A DNA stretch of 60,936 nt from an uncultured Porphyromonadaceae bacterium (GTDB lineage Bacteria > Bacteroidota > Bacteroidia > Bacteroidales > Muribaculaceae). Of the stretch, positions 16,320-24,394 are shown one piece after another; positions within the stretch are counted from its first letter, which is position 1, and the number at the start of each line of letters is the position of its first letter. The position numbers and the translations under genes were made by a program. The DNA is taken from assembly GCA_947176605.1 (NCBI GenBank), contig CAMWRH010000008.1:1-60936 (forward strand), written 5' to 3'. A model generated the notes under the pieces. It saw nothing but the letters and a program-made list of their open reading frames with translations. It did not search any database and was not told where the DNA came from.

Positions 16320-18425
16320 TTACCTTATCACTACCTTCGTAGCCTTCCGGCCTGATACGCTGATATATATCCCGGCACCCGGATTCTCCACCACGCGTCC
16401 CGTAAGGTCGTAATATACCGGAGTATCCGCCACGCCTGACACTACCTCCACACCGGTGATGTCATCGGTAATGCGCAGCAATCCGTCGCTCAGGCTGAGC
16501 TCTACCTTATACGTAGACGGGGCGATCTTCCAGCTATAGGCCGACGAGGCATTGACACCTGCCGCAAATCGCGTCACCCCGGTCCACTCACCCGGCGAAA
16601 GGGGGGCATCCTTAGCCGAGGCCCCGTAACGGTCGGAGGCATTGACCTTATTCCAGTCGGCCCCCGTAGCGGTAATGAAGGAGAAATAGGAATAATCATC
16701 ATCCGAGGCTTCGAATGCCACATTATTCCACACATACACTCCTTTTTCGGCAGAATCGCAAGGTTCGGCCGATACCGTCGACCATGCTCCGCTCTTAAGA
16801 TTGCCTATTATATACATAGCCTGCGGATATGCCACACTACCCATGTAATCCTCTATAGTGGAGTGTGCTCCGGCGCGGGTGTAGACATAATCCGCATAAC
16901 CGGAGAAATCACCCGTCTTCGTGGCATCACCGTCGCCGGCATTGAAGAGGAGTCCGGTCGTGCCGGCAGGCACTTCATACATCCAGACATTACCTTCATA
17001 ACGGCTCATGGCCACGCCGGGCCATACGGGAGCCTCCGCTCCCCAGTAATAGATGTACGGTGTGTCCCACCCTTCGGCTGAATTATCGAAATATACGGCA
17101 TATGCCTCGGCTGGATCCGGATCATCGGGCTGGTCGGGACCCGGGCCGGGGCCCTCGCCGTTGCTCTTCACCCATATGCAGTAATCATTGCCGAAAGCTC
17201 TGATATCGGTTGAGGCATACCCCTCGGGCGACACCATCTCCGAGCCGATCTTGACGGCCAGGGTGCCGTACTTGCCCGTCACTTCGGCCATATAGACGTT
17301 TCGTCCGGTGCGCAGCACCTTTACGGCACTCTCATTGTGCACTCCGGCTTCCAGGCGCGCGGCAATCATGGCCTTAAGGGCCTCCTTATTGTCAATCCAG
17401 TGCTGCAGGAACACGCAGGGTGTGCCCGGCGATGAGAGCATGAATGCATTGGCAGCCAGCACATTGCCCGTAAACTTACTGCCATCGCGGTATGTATCGT
17501 GATTATCCACGAAAGTCACAGCATAGCGCGGATAGCCGAAGTGTATCATTCCGGCCGGCTGATCGTTAGTGCCGTTGGCCTTCCACACGAGCTTCGACAG
17601 GTCGCCGGAGCTGAACGCCTCGTTGACCGCATACTTGAACGGGAAATCGAAGGCGGCCGAAGTGCGGCCGGTGGCCTCGATCCACCCCTTGACGGCATCA
17701 TAGTCGGCATCCCAGTATTCGCCTACACTATAGGTGGGATTGGAGTATGTGTTGTAGATCTTATTGTATTCACCTCCATACCCCTTGACCATATCATAGC
17801 GGAATCCTGCATAACCCAGCTCTTCGAGCAGATAGCGGCAATAATTCTTGCAATTCTCCTGCACATTCGGATTCGTATGGTCAAGATCGCGGCATCCGTC
17901 GAAATTGTCGCCCGTATCATAAGCGCCCGTAGGCTTGGGCTGTCCTGCGGCATATGCCATCTCATCATTGCAGCATATCCCTTCGAGCCCGATGCTCCAG
18001 GTGCGGCCATCCCATTCCTCGACGGGGAAGTCATACCAGTTGGTCACTCCGTTGCGGTGATTGATCACGACATCGGCTATGATTCCGGTGCCTTTTGCGC
18101 TGAAGGCGCTTATCATGCTCCGCAATTCCGCTTCAGTGCCGAAAGAGGAGTTATGGTTTGAAAACCAGTACTGCGGCATATACCCCATATTATTCGAGGA
18201 GCCGCACATACCCGAGTTCGGAATCCATATGAGATTGAAATAGTCCGACAGTTCATCGGCCTGTGCCTCAAGGGTGGTCCATTTCGAATCGGCATAGGAA
18301 TCCCAGTAGAATCCCTGCAGCATTACTCCTTCATGCTGCGAGGGCCAGCCGGAGGCCGCCGATGCCGGCAGCACCGTCGATGCCGCAAGCAGCCACATAG
18401 CATGTGTGCGTAATGAGAATTTCAT
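16320..18425 (-). CDS. Secreted GH13 alpha-amylase with starch-binding and sorting-like C-terminus
   Basis: Endo-acting alpha-1,4-glucan hydrolase of about 701 residues. A signal peptide ends near ASA; an earlier TTG start would spoil it, so the ATG at 18425 is chosen. The GH13 barrel shows the conserved regions DVVINHR, GFRYDMVKG (nucleophile Asp), SVGEYWD (acid/base Glu) and FVDNHDT (transition-state Asp). After a Gly/Pro linker comes a CBM26-like module (IYYWGAEAPVWPGVAM) and a SusE/F-like segment (MYIIGNLKSGAWS). The end (YYDLTGRVVENPGAGIYISV, Lys-rich after) resembles a type 9 secretion sorting tail. It stands alone, without SusC/D. Confidence 0.9.
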   Translation of the reverse strand: MKFSLRTHAMWLLAASTVLPASAASGWPSQHEGVMLQGFYWDSYADSKWTTLEAQADELSDYFNLIWIPNSGMCGSSNNMGYMPQYWFSNHNSSFGTEAELRSMISAFSAKGTGIIADVVINHRNGVTNWYDFPVEEWDGRTWSIGLEGICCNDEMAYAAGQPKPTGAYDTGDNFDGCRDLDHTNPNVQENCKNYCRYLLEELGYAGFRYDMVKGYGGEYNKIYNTYSNPTYSVGEYWDADYDAVKGWIEATGRTSAAFDFPFKYAVNEAFSSGDLSKLVWKANGTNDQPAGMIHFGYPRYAVTFVDNHDTYRDGSKFTGNVLAANAFMLSSPGTPCVFLQHWIDNKEALKAMIAARLEAGVHNESAVKVLRTGRNVYMAEVTGKYGTLAVKIGSEMVSPEGYASTDIRAFGNDYCIWVKSNGEGPGPGPDQPDDPDPAEAYAVYFDNSAEGWDTPYIYYWGAEAPVWPGVAMSRYEGNVWMYEVPAGTTGLLFNAGDGDATKTGDFSGYADYVYTRAGAHSTIEDYMGSVAYPQAMYIIGNLKSGAWSTVSAEPCDSAEKGVYVWNNVAFEASDDDYSYFSFITATGADWNKVNASDRYGASAKDAPLSPGEWTGVTRFAAGVNASSAYSWKIAPSTYKVELSLSDGLLRITDDITGVEVVSGVADTPVYYDLTGRVVENPGAGIYISVSGRKATKVVIR

Positions 18426-18499
18426 GATGATCAATAAGTTAAGCGTTACATTCAGTGATTTCAAGGTGATGGCGACATGTGATATGCCTCCATAAATTG

Positions 18500-18530
18500 C
18501 AAAAATAATTTAAAAAATCGGGATTCCCAA
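18500..18530 (-). promoter_or_regulatory. Probable promoter of the amylase gene
   Basis: A minus-strand -7 TATTTTTG (18507-18500) preceded at 19 bp by TTGG (18530-18527), one mismatch from TTTG. It lies about 75 nt upstream of the chosen start. Confidence 0.45.
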
Positions 18531-18550
18531 CCATATATATCAAAAAAACA

Positions 18551-18583
18551 GACAAGGTGCCCCCGGCCAGAAGGCGCCTTGTC
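18551..18583 (-). terminator. Intrinsic terminator of the inositol-lipid operon
   Basis: An 11-bp stem (18551-18561 with 18573-18583, one G-U pair) is followed on the minus strand by TGTTTTTTTG. It lies 63 nt past the stop of the second CDP-alcohol phosphotransferase and closes the transcription unit that starts at 27318. Confidence 0.8.
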
Positions 18584-18646
18584 TTTATACCTGTGTCAGG
18601 CCGACAGGGGGTGACTGACTTTCACCACTCCTGCGCGCCATGCGCA

Positions 18647-19606
18647 TTATGCCGACTCCGACACTCGGTCGGCTACAATCCATCCCATGGCCTTACGGCA
18701 GATCCGCTCATGTCGCACCATCATGTAGACCAGTATGATATTGAGCACCACCAGTTCAAAGGCGAAATACAGCCACGGCATGCGGAATATCAGTATGGCG
18801 GCGAAAAGGGCGAAGCAACGCGTATTGAACGACAGTATATTCGTATACTTCATCAAAGGCTTGCTTGCAGCACGGAACTTCTCACGGAACGCCAGCGGAA
18901 TCTTGCCGCCATACACCGCCGCCAGCGAGCGGCGCAGACGCTGCATCGACGGAGTGCGTTTCTCCTGCCCTACCGTATAATTGGTGTAGAACATCAGCAC
19001 CAGCTTCTGCCAGAAATCCCTACGCCATGACAGGGAGTGGAATTTATCCCAAAGACGGGAGGCCGTCTCCAGTTCGCTCCCCTCCTCCCCTTTTACGAAG
19101 TAGAGATGAAACTGACGGTAATAATCTGCCATGGCAGCCTGTATGGCATGGAAGGCTCCCGTCACGGCTGCCAGCACCCATATCACCCATGTATGCTCCA
19201 TGAAGAAATGACTCGTCACGTTCTCGCGCAGACATATCGCCGCATATATGCATACAAACCATATGTCGCCGCTCAGGCCGTCGAGTATGCGCCCTATTCT
19301 GGAATACTGCTTTGTCATACGGGCCAGCTGCCCGTCGGCCGAGTCAAAACTGTCGGCCCACATGAGCAGCAGCGCTCCGGCCACATTTATCCAGAAATCA
19401 TTGAAATAAAAGGCTACTCCGGCCCCGATTCCTATTATGATGGAGGCTATGGTGATGGCATTCGGGGTCACACCGAGGCGGGCGGCCAGTTTGGCCCAGA
19501 AGAATCCTATCGGCCGATAGAATATCAGATCGAACGTCTCTTCCGTATCGGAGGACTTCAACGAGGCCTTGTATTCGCGTTTCAGATCAGTCAACCGGCT
19601 GCTCAT
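18647..19606 (-). CDS. CDP-alcohol phosphotransferase family protein, variant active site
   Basis: A 319-residue integral membrane protein of the family that moves a phospho-alcohol from a CDP donor to an alcohol acceptor. The first half of the signature is intact (DSADGQLAR, 8 residues, G), but the last part reads GRILDGLSGD: the fourth, catalytic Asp is one residue later than in the canonical DxxxD. The two other family members here (25350 and 45198) are canonical. The long polar insert after the signature (FVKGEEGSELETAS) is also unusual. The ATG at 19606 overlaps the preceding stop as ATGA. Both substrates are unknown; the adjacent nucleotidyltransferase may supply the CDP donor. Confidence 0.85.
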   Translation of the reverse strand: MSSRLTDLKREYKASLKSSDTEETFDLIFYRPIGFFWAKLAARLGVTPNAITIASIIIGIGAGVAFYFNDFWINVAGALLLMWADSFDSADGQLARMTKQYSRIGRILDGLSGDIWFVCIYAAICLRENVTSHFFMEHTWVIWVLAAVTGAFHAIQAAMADYYRQFHLYFVKGEEGSELETASRLWDKFHSLSWRRDFWQKLVLMFYTNYTVGQEKRTPSMQRLRRSLAAVYGGKIPLAFREKFRAASKPLMKYTNILSFNTRCFALFAAILIFRMPWLYFAFELVVLNIILVYMMVRHERICRKAMGWIVADRVSESA

Positions 19607-20541
19607 TGCGCACCTCCTTTCCGAGTGCGGCGATGGCGGGGATATGCCGGCAGCCCGGACAGCTCTCCGGCACGCGCATACTGCCACTCTTTTATGGCCG
19701 AAAGGATGGTCTTGGCTATGTAAGGAGCCGCCTCCGCACGGCAGGGTGCGAAACTCGGCCAGTCATTAAAGTCGATAATCTGGAAATTCCCTTCATGATC
19801 TATGATGCAGTCGCCACCGTAGACCACTATTCCCGTGATGGCGGCCCCCTTCTCGCAGGCTTTCCGCAATTCCGCCTCATCGAATTTCAGATGCTCCGGC
19901 ATTCCGTTGATCCGCTCGTCGCTGAATTTGGAATGACCCTGCTCCAGAGGATAGAACCAGTAGAAGAACGACCCGTCGGCCAGACCATAGAATTTCACCA
20001 GGTCGCCGTCGAGATGACGGTTGATTACCGCACGCCGTATTCCCCGGTAGAAGAACTCATGCAGTATCTCCTGGGCCTCCTGTGCATGACGGCAGTAATG
20101 CACGTCTTCCTTATGCATCGCATGGTTCTCGCCCCGCTTGATCCAGCAGCGGTCGATACCGGCCTCTTCGAGCAGCGGCCTCACATTAGTGTTGGTATCC
20201 ACCATAAGCGAGTCAGGATAAGGCACACCGTTGGCCATCAGCAGACGGGTCATTTTCTCACGCGTGCAGTTTTCTATGCCGAAACCCGAATTGATTATCA
20301 GCCGCCCCTCCTCTTCAAGACGTTGCAGCTTCTCAAGCGAGGCAGCCTGACGGCACATATTGAGTATCACGTCCTCGTGCAACGTCGTGGTCAGGAACTG
20401 CTCTTCATTGTACATTCTCACATCGCATCCACGCCGGCGCAATTGCTCTACCGTGGCATTCAGTATTGCCGCGTCATTGCCGATATGATTGGGAGAGTAT
20501 ATTCCAGCACGCGATATTGCCGCAATCTGTATTTTTGACAT
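19603..20541 (-). CDS. ATP-grasp-fold enzyme of unknown substrate
   Basis: A 312-residue protein. The C-terminal half has the ATP-grasp magnesium/nucleotide pattern: a Lys-containing strand (RCWIKRGENH), NRHLDGDLVKFYGL, then GGDCIIDHEGNFQIIDFNDW, which matches the D...E-x-N metal site with I-D-F-N. Such enzymes join a carboxylate to an amine or thiol, and the same fold includes inositol-phosphate kinases. No signal peptide. It is coupled (ATGA) to the CDP-alcohol phosphotransferase and 30 nt from the nucleotidyltransferase, so the three probably act in one pathway. The substrate cannot be read from the sequence. Confidence 0.72.
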   Translation of the reverse strand: MSKIQIAAISRAGIYSPNHIGNDAAILNATVEQLRRRGCDVRMYNEEQFLTTTLHEDVILNMCRQAASLEKLQRLEEEGRLIINSGFGIENCTREKMTRLLMANGVPYPDSLMVDTNTNVRPLLEEAGIDRCWIKRGENHAMHKEDVHYCRHAQEAQEILHEFFYRGIRRAVINRHLDGDLVKFYGLADGSFFYWFYPLEQGHSKFSDERINGMPEHLKFDEAELRKACEKGAAITGIVVYGGDCIIDHEGNFQIIDFNDWPSFAPCRAEAAPYIAKTILSAIKEWQYARAGELSGLPAYPRHRRTRKGGAQ

Positions 20542-20571
20542 TGTCTCTATGATATGGTCAGTCTCAGTAAC

Positions 20572-21300
20572 TTATTTATTTTCTTCATCCCCGGAGAGGA
20601 ATCTTTCGGCTGCCGCGATATCCGATGCATGGTCTACATCCAGAATCTTTCCCATCTGCATGGCATAGACCCCAAGACCCTGCTCCACGAGTGCCCTCTG
20701 GTAATTGCGCATGCGGCTAAGCCCGGCTTCGATACAGTCGTCGAGCACGTCGATCGCCCGGTCCGACAGGCCGTAGATGCCGCCGGATACAAAATCCGTG
20801 CCCGGTTCCCGGCGGTCGAGAAAGGCGCGCACCCGCATGTCGGCCGGATCTGCCGCCACCCAGAGAGGTTTCTCATCCTCCACAAAATCAGTCACTGCCA
20901 TAAGGGCGTCCACATCCTCACCGGCCTTCTCCCAGGCCTCGACATAACGCCTGAAATCTTCGGGACGGAAAATCGTGTCGACCGTAGTGGCGATAAAGCG
21001 GCCATGACCACGCAGATGCTCCGATATCTCTTTAAAGGTATGCATCGACGAGGGGGTCACACGCTCCATCCTCACAAGCTCCACACCGGGCGCCGGACGA
21101 TACTCTTCGATATATCGGCTCAGCTCCGGCATCGAGCCATTGGTGCATATCACGATGCGCCGGGCGCCGCAATCCTCCATTATGCGCAGCAAGCGCTCAA
21201 GCATCGGACGCCCCTGTATGTGCACCAGCGGTTTGGGTACACTTATCCCTTCCTGAGCCAGACGCGATCCCTCGCCGGCCGCTATGATTCCGAAATTCAT
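20572..21300 (-). CDS. NTP-transferase-family nucleotidyltransferase
   Basis: A 242-residue GT-A-like nucleotidyltransferase with the N-terminal loop IIAAGEGSRL, the PKPL motif (SVPKPLVHIQGRPM) and a metal-binding segment TTVDTIFRPEDF. It would activate a phosphorylated sugar, alcohol or polyol with CTP, UTP or another NTP. Inositol-1-phosphate, glycerol-phosphate and sugar-1-phosphate cytidylyltransferases share this fold. Its start overlaps the pdxA stop (ATGA). With a CDP-alcohol phosphotransferase two genes on, CTP is the most economical guess, but neither nucleotide nor acceptor is proved. Confidence 0.8.
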   Translation of the reverse strand: MNFGIIAAGEGSRLAQEGISVPKPLVHIQGRPMLERLLRIMEDCGARRIVICTNGSMPELSRYIEEYRPAPGVELVRMERVTPSSMHTFKEISEHLRGHGRFIATTVDTIFRPEDFRRYVEAWEKAGEDVDALMAVTDFVEDEKPLWVAADPADMRVRAFLDRREPGTDFVSGGIYGLSDRAIDVLDDCIEAGLSRMRNYQRALVEQGLGVYAMQMGKILDVDHASDIAAAERFLSGDEENK

Positions 21301-22346
21301 GATTTCTGTGCCGATGGTTTCAGAGGGTTGGCCGAGGCCTCGTCATACCGCTCGCGGTTGCGGTAGATGTCGATGGCCCGGTATATGGCCTGGCTCATGG
21401 ATGTGGGGTCGGCCGTCATGCGCCCGGCGATGTCGTAGGCTGTGCCGTGGTCGGGCGATGTGCGCACATACCCCAGTCCGGCAGTGAAATTCACCCCCTC
21501 TCCACGGTCGAGGGCCTTAAAGGGAGCAAGCCCCTGGTCATGATACATGGCCAGCACCACATCAAACTCATGCCATAGTGCGCCCCCGAAGAATCCGTCG
21601 GCCGGATAAGGGCCGAAAGCGAGTATGCCGTCATCCTGCAGCCGCTTTATGGCAGGCACGATCTCGCGCCCCTCCTCATCGCCTATCAGGCCGCCGTCGC
21701 CGCAATGCGGATTGAGCGACAGCACCGCTATGCGCGGACGCTCGCACCCGAAGTCACGCCGCAACGTGGCGTCAAGGCGCCGGGCCGTATCGACTATCAC
21801 GTCCTCACGCACTCCGTCGCTGATTTTCGACACCGGCTCATGAATCGTGAGCAATGCCACCCGCATCTCGCTGTTGAACAGTATCATCGTGGCCTTTTCA
21901 CCCTCTTCGCCGAGCGAAGCCTCAAGATACTCCGTATGCCCCGGGAAATCAAATTCATCGCAGTGCATCGCGCTCTTGCACACCGGCCCGGTGACCAGCA
22001 CATCGATGTCGCCATCCTTCAGCGCCTGCACGGCGGCCTCAAGGGCCTGACGTGCGGCAGCCCCGCTCTCGGGGGTAGGCATGCCATAGCTCGGCTCCAG
22101 CGGAGCATCGCCGATGCTCACCAGATTTATCCGCCCGTCGACTGTATCCGCCGCCGTGGGGATATGCTGAAACCTCACGTTCTCCGCGCCGATGGCCTTC
22201 AGGGTGGACTGGGCCAGCATCCTGTTGGCGAAAAGCACCGGCGTATACAATTCCGTCACCCCCTCCGGAGTGACCGATTTCAATATCACTTCCAGACCCA
22301 CGCCATTGGTATCACCCTGTGTGAGTCCGACTCTTAATTTCTCCAT
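21297..22346 (-). CDS. pdxA: 4-Hydroxythreonine-4-phosphate dehydrogenase
   Basis: NAD-dependent oxidation of 4-phosphohydroxy-L-threonine in pyridoxal phosphate synthesis. The 349-residue protein has the family start (RVGLTQGDTNGVGLEVILKS), the substrate/metal motif TGPVCKSAM with a following metal His (FPGHTEYL), LSLNPHCGDGGLIG and the metal-binding MYHDQGLAPFK. It lies between rlmN and the nucleotidyltransferase in the lipid operon, which looks like co-transcription rather than a shared pathway, although sphingolipid synthesis does start with a pyridoxal-phosphate enzyme. Confidence 0.94.
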   Translation of the reverse strand: MEKLRVGLTQGDTNGVGLEVILKSVTPEGVTELYTPVLFANRMLAQSTLKAIGAENVRFQHIPTAADTVDGRINLVSIGDAPLEPSYGMPTPESGAAARQALEAAVQALKDGDIDVLVTGPVCKSAMHCDEFDFPGHTEYLEASLGEEGEKATMILFNSEMRVALLTIHEPVSKISDGVREDVIVDTARRLDATLRRDFGCERPRIAVLSLNPHCGDGGLIGDEEGREIVPAIKRLQDDGILAFGPYPADGFFGGALWHEFDVVLAMYHDQGLAPFKALDRGEGVNFTAGLGYVRTSPDHGTAYDIAGRMTADPTSMSQAIYRAIDIYRNRERYDEASANPLKPSAQKS

Positions 22347-22355
22347 GATAAAAGG

Positions 22356-23399
22356 TCAATGTTTGGTCTTATTGGCCAGCATTCCGCAGGCGGCCATTAT
22401 GTCTTCACCGCGCGAGGTGCGGATTGTGGCAGTAATGCCATGCTGATTCAGGACGTTGCGGAACATCTCCATCCTCTCCTCCGTGCACGGACGCAGATCT
22501 ATCCCCTCGATGGCATGATAGCGTATCAGATTGACGCGGCAGTCGATATTGCCGATAAGCTTTATCAGCTGATTTGCATGGGCGATGTCGTCGTTGACCC
22601 CCTTCCACATGATGTACTCAAGCGAAAGGCGGCGCTGATGAGAGAAATCATATCCGGCCAGAAGCTGCATCACGTTCTGAAGCGGGAAAGCCTTCTGGGC
22701 AGGCATCATGGCGGCCCGCTCGCGGGAATCGGCCGTATGCACACTCAGCGCCACATGCACCTGCGTCTTCTCAAGCAGGTCTTTGAGCTCGGGCATTTTG
22801 CCCACCGTCGACACCGTGATGCGCTTCGGGCTCCACGCCATCCCCCACGGGGCGGTAAGGATATCGATCACACGCTTCACGGCCCCGAAGTTGTCGAGAG
22901 GTTCGCCCATCCCCATGAACACCACATTCGTAAGAGGATTCATCTCCGGCTCTCCATCGGCGCCTACCGGCGGGATACTGAGTATCTGGTTGATTATTTC
23001 GGCAGCCGTAAGCTGCGACTTGAACCCCATCTTGCCCGTGGCACAGAAATAGCAGTTCATCTTGCACCCCGACTGAGAGCTCACGCAAAGCGTGGCCCTC
23101 TCCTTATCGGGGATGTAGACGGATTCCACATGGCGGCCGCCTGCCACCGGGAAGAGATACTTCACCGTGCCGTCCACACTCTTCTGTGATGCCGAGGGAG
23201 CGGTGCGCCCCACGTAATAACGCTCCGCAAGCAGAGCCTTGTTCTTTTTCGACAGATTGACCATCTCATCGAAGCTGCGTGCACCCTTCTGGTAAAGCCA
23301 TTGGCATATCTGACGCCCTACGAAACGGGGCATACCCAGCTTGACGGCCACATCCTCGAGTTCCTTTTCAGTCAGTCCTATCAAAGGTATTTTGTCCAT
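22356..23399 (-). CDS. rlmN: Dual-specificity rRNA/tRNA (adenine-C2)-methyltransferase
   Basis: Radical-SAM enzyme that methylates C2 of an adenosine in 23S rRNA and A37 of some tRNAs. The 347-residue protein has the CxxxCxxC cluster site (CKMNCYFC), the adjacent ATGKMGF and the C-terminal catalytic Cys in AACGML, plus the SRGEDI motif. The ATG at 23399 gives the usual N-terminus (KIPLIGLTEKELEDVA); a more upstream frame start would add 18 unrelated residues. It is probably a passenger in the lipid operon. Confidence 0.94.
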   Translation of the reverse strand: MDKIPLIGLTEKELEDVAVKLGMPRFVGRQICQWLYQKGARSFDEMVNLSKKNKALLAERYYVGRTAPSASQKSVDGTVKYLFPVAGGRHVESVYIPDKERATLCVSSQSGCKMNCYFCATGKMGFKSQLTAAEIINQILSIPPVGADGEPEMNPLTNVVFMGMGEPLDNFGAVKRVIDILTAPWGMAWSPKRITVSTVGKMPELKDLLEKTQVHVALSVHTADSRERAAMMPAQKAFPLQNVMQLLAGYDFSHQRRLSLEYIMWKGVNDDIAHANQLIKLIGNIDCRVNLIRYHAIEGIDLRPCTEERMEMFRNVLNQHGITATIRTSRGEDIMAACGMLANKTKH

Positions 23400-23449
23400 T
23401 GTCGGATTTTTGTGTCGGTTATTAATTTGGTCACGGCAAGGAATGCCTG

Positions 23450-24322
23450 TCATTTCTTAGCCGTGCCGTAGCGATCGTGCAGCGCGTATGTGCGCTCCCG
23501 CAGCATCTTGCCCAGGGCCACGTAGTCCTTTCCGTACTGTGCCTGTTCCTCCACACTTACCGGCTCTCCGACACTGATATGTATCGGCTTCCCTTTCTTC
23601 GAGAAAAGCTCGCGCGGCAGCATGGCCGACCGCAGCGGCCAGCAGGCATGGCCCAGGAAGTTGAAGAGCCAGCGGTTGGTGCCGTGAAAGTAAATCGGTA
23701 TCACCGGCACCTTCGCCTTGCCGATAAGCTGCAGCACCGTAGGCTGCCACTCACGGTCGACGAGAAATCCGCTCCGGTCGGTCTTGCTCATGGCTCCGGC
23801 CGGGAAGAAGCCTACGGGTTTCCCCTCCTTGAGCATCCTCATGGCATCGCGTACGCCGTTGACAGAGACCTTCCTCTTCTCCGGATCATCGGTCTGCCAG
23901 GCGTCGACGGCGATGAAATTCGGACGCATGGCCGAGATTTTACCCAGTATCATGTTGACCATCACCTTATATTCCGGACGATAACGCGTCACCAGATCTA
24001 TCAGGGCTATTCCGTCGAGAGCCCCGAAGGGATGGTTGCTCACGGTGATGAATGCGCCTTCACTGAACGAGGCCAGTATCTCTTCGCCATCCACCACCAG
24101 CGGAGTCTTGAACTCATCCTCTATCAGATGGCGTGCGAACTCCGGTCCGGGGGTGGAGCACCATGCGGAATGCACACGATTCACCTCATCGATGCGCAGC
24201 AGGCGCATCATCGCGCCCACAAGGCGACGGTGGCCCGCAAGGCGGGGCACGGCCTTCACCACATCGTCGTAGGTTATCACCTCCGGTCTGACTTCCAGAC
24301 CCGGGTATTTCTCATTTTCCAT
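23450..24322 (-). CDS. Lysophospholipid/glycerol acyltransferase family protein
   Basis: A 290-residue PlsC-superfamily acyltransferase. The catalytic block is NHPFGALDGI: His and Asp are five residues apart rather than the usual four, as in a Bacteroidetes branch of the family. Downstream acyl-acceptor motifs PVGFFPAGAMSK and PVIPIYFHGTNR are visible. A hydrophobic stretch precedes block I only weakly, so it is probably peripheral. It could acylate a lysophospholipid, an amino-acid lipid or a lipid A precursor. Position in the inositol-lipid operon points to a membrane lipid acceptor. Confidence 0.82.
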   Translation of the reverse strand: MENEKYPGLEVRPEVITYDDVVKAVPRLAGHRRLVGAMMRLLRIDEVNRVHSAWCSTPGPEFARHLIEDEFKTPLVVDGEEILASFSEGAFITVSNHPFGALDGIALIDLVTRYRPEYKVMVNMILGKISAMRPNFIAVDAWQTDDPEKRKVSVNGVRDAMRMLKEGKPVGFFPAGAMSKTDRSGFLVDREWQPTVLQLIGKAKVPVIPIYFHGTNRWLFNFLGHACWPLRSAMLPRELFSKKGKPIHISVGEPVSVEEQAQYGKDYVALGKMLRERTYALHDRYGTAKK

Positions 24323-24394
24323 ATACGGTATGTTTTTATAAAGACGCCCACTCCCGCGCAGAGACGATACGCCTCCGGTGACTCAGTGCGCGAC

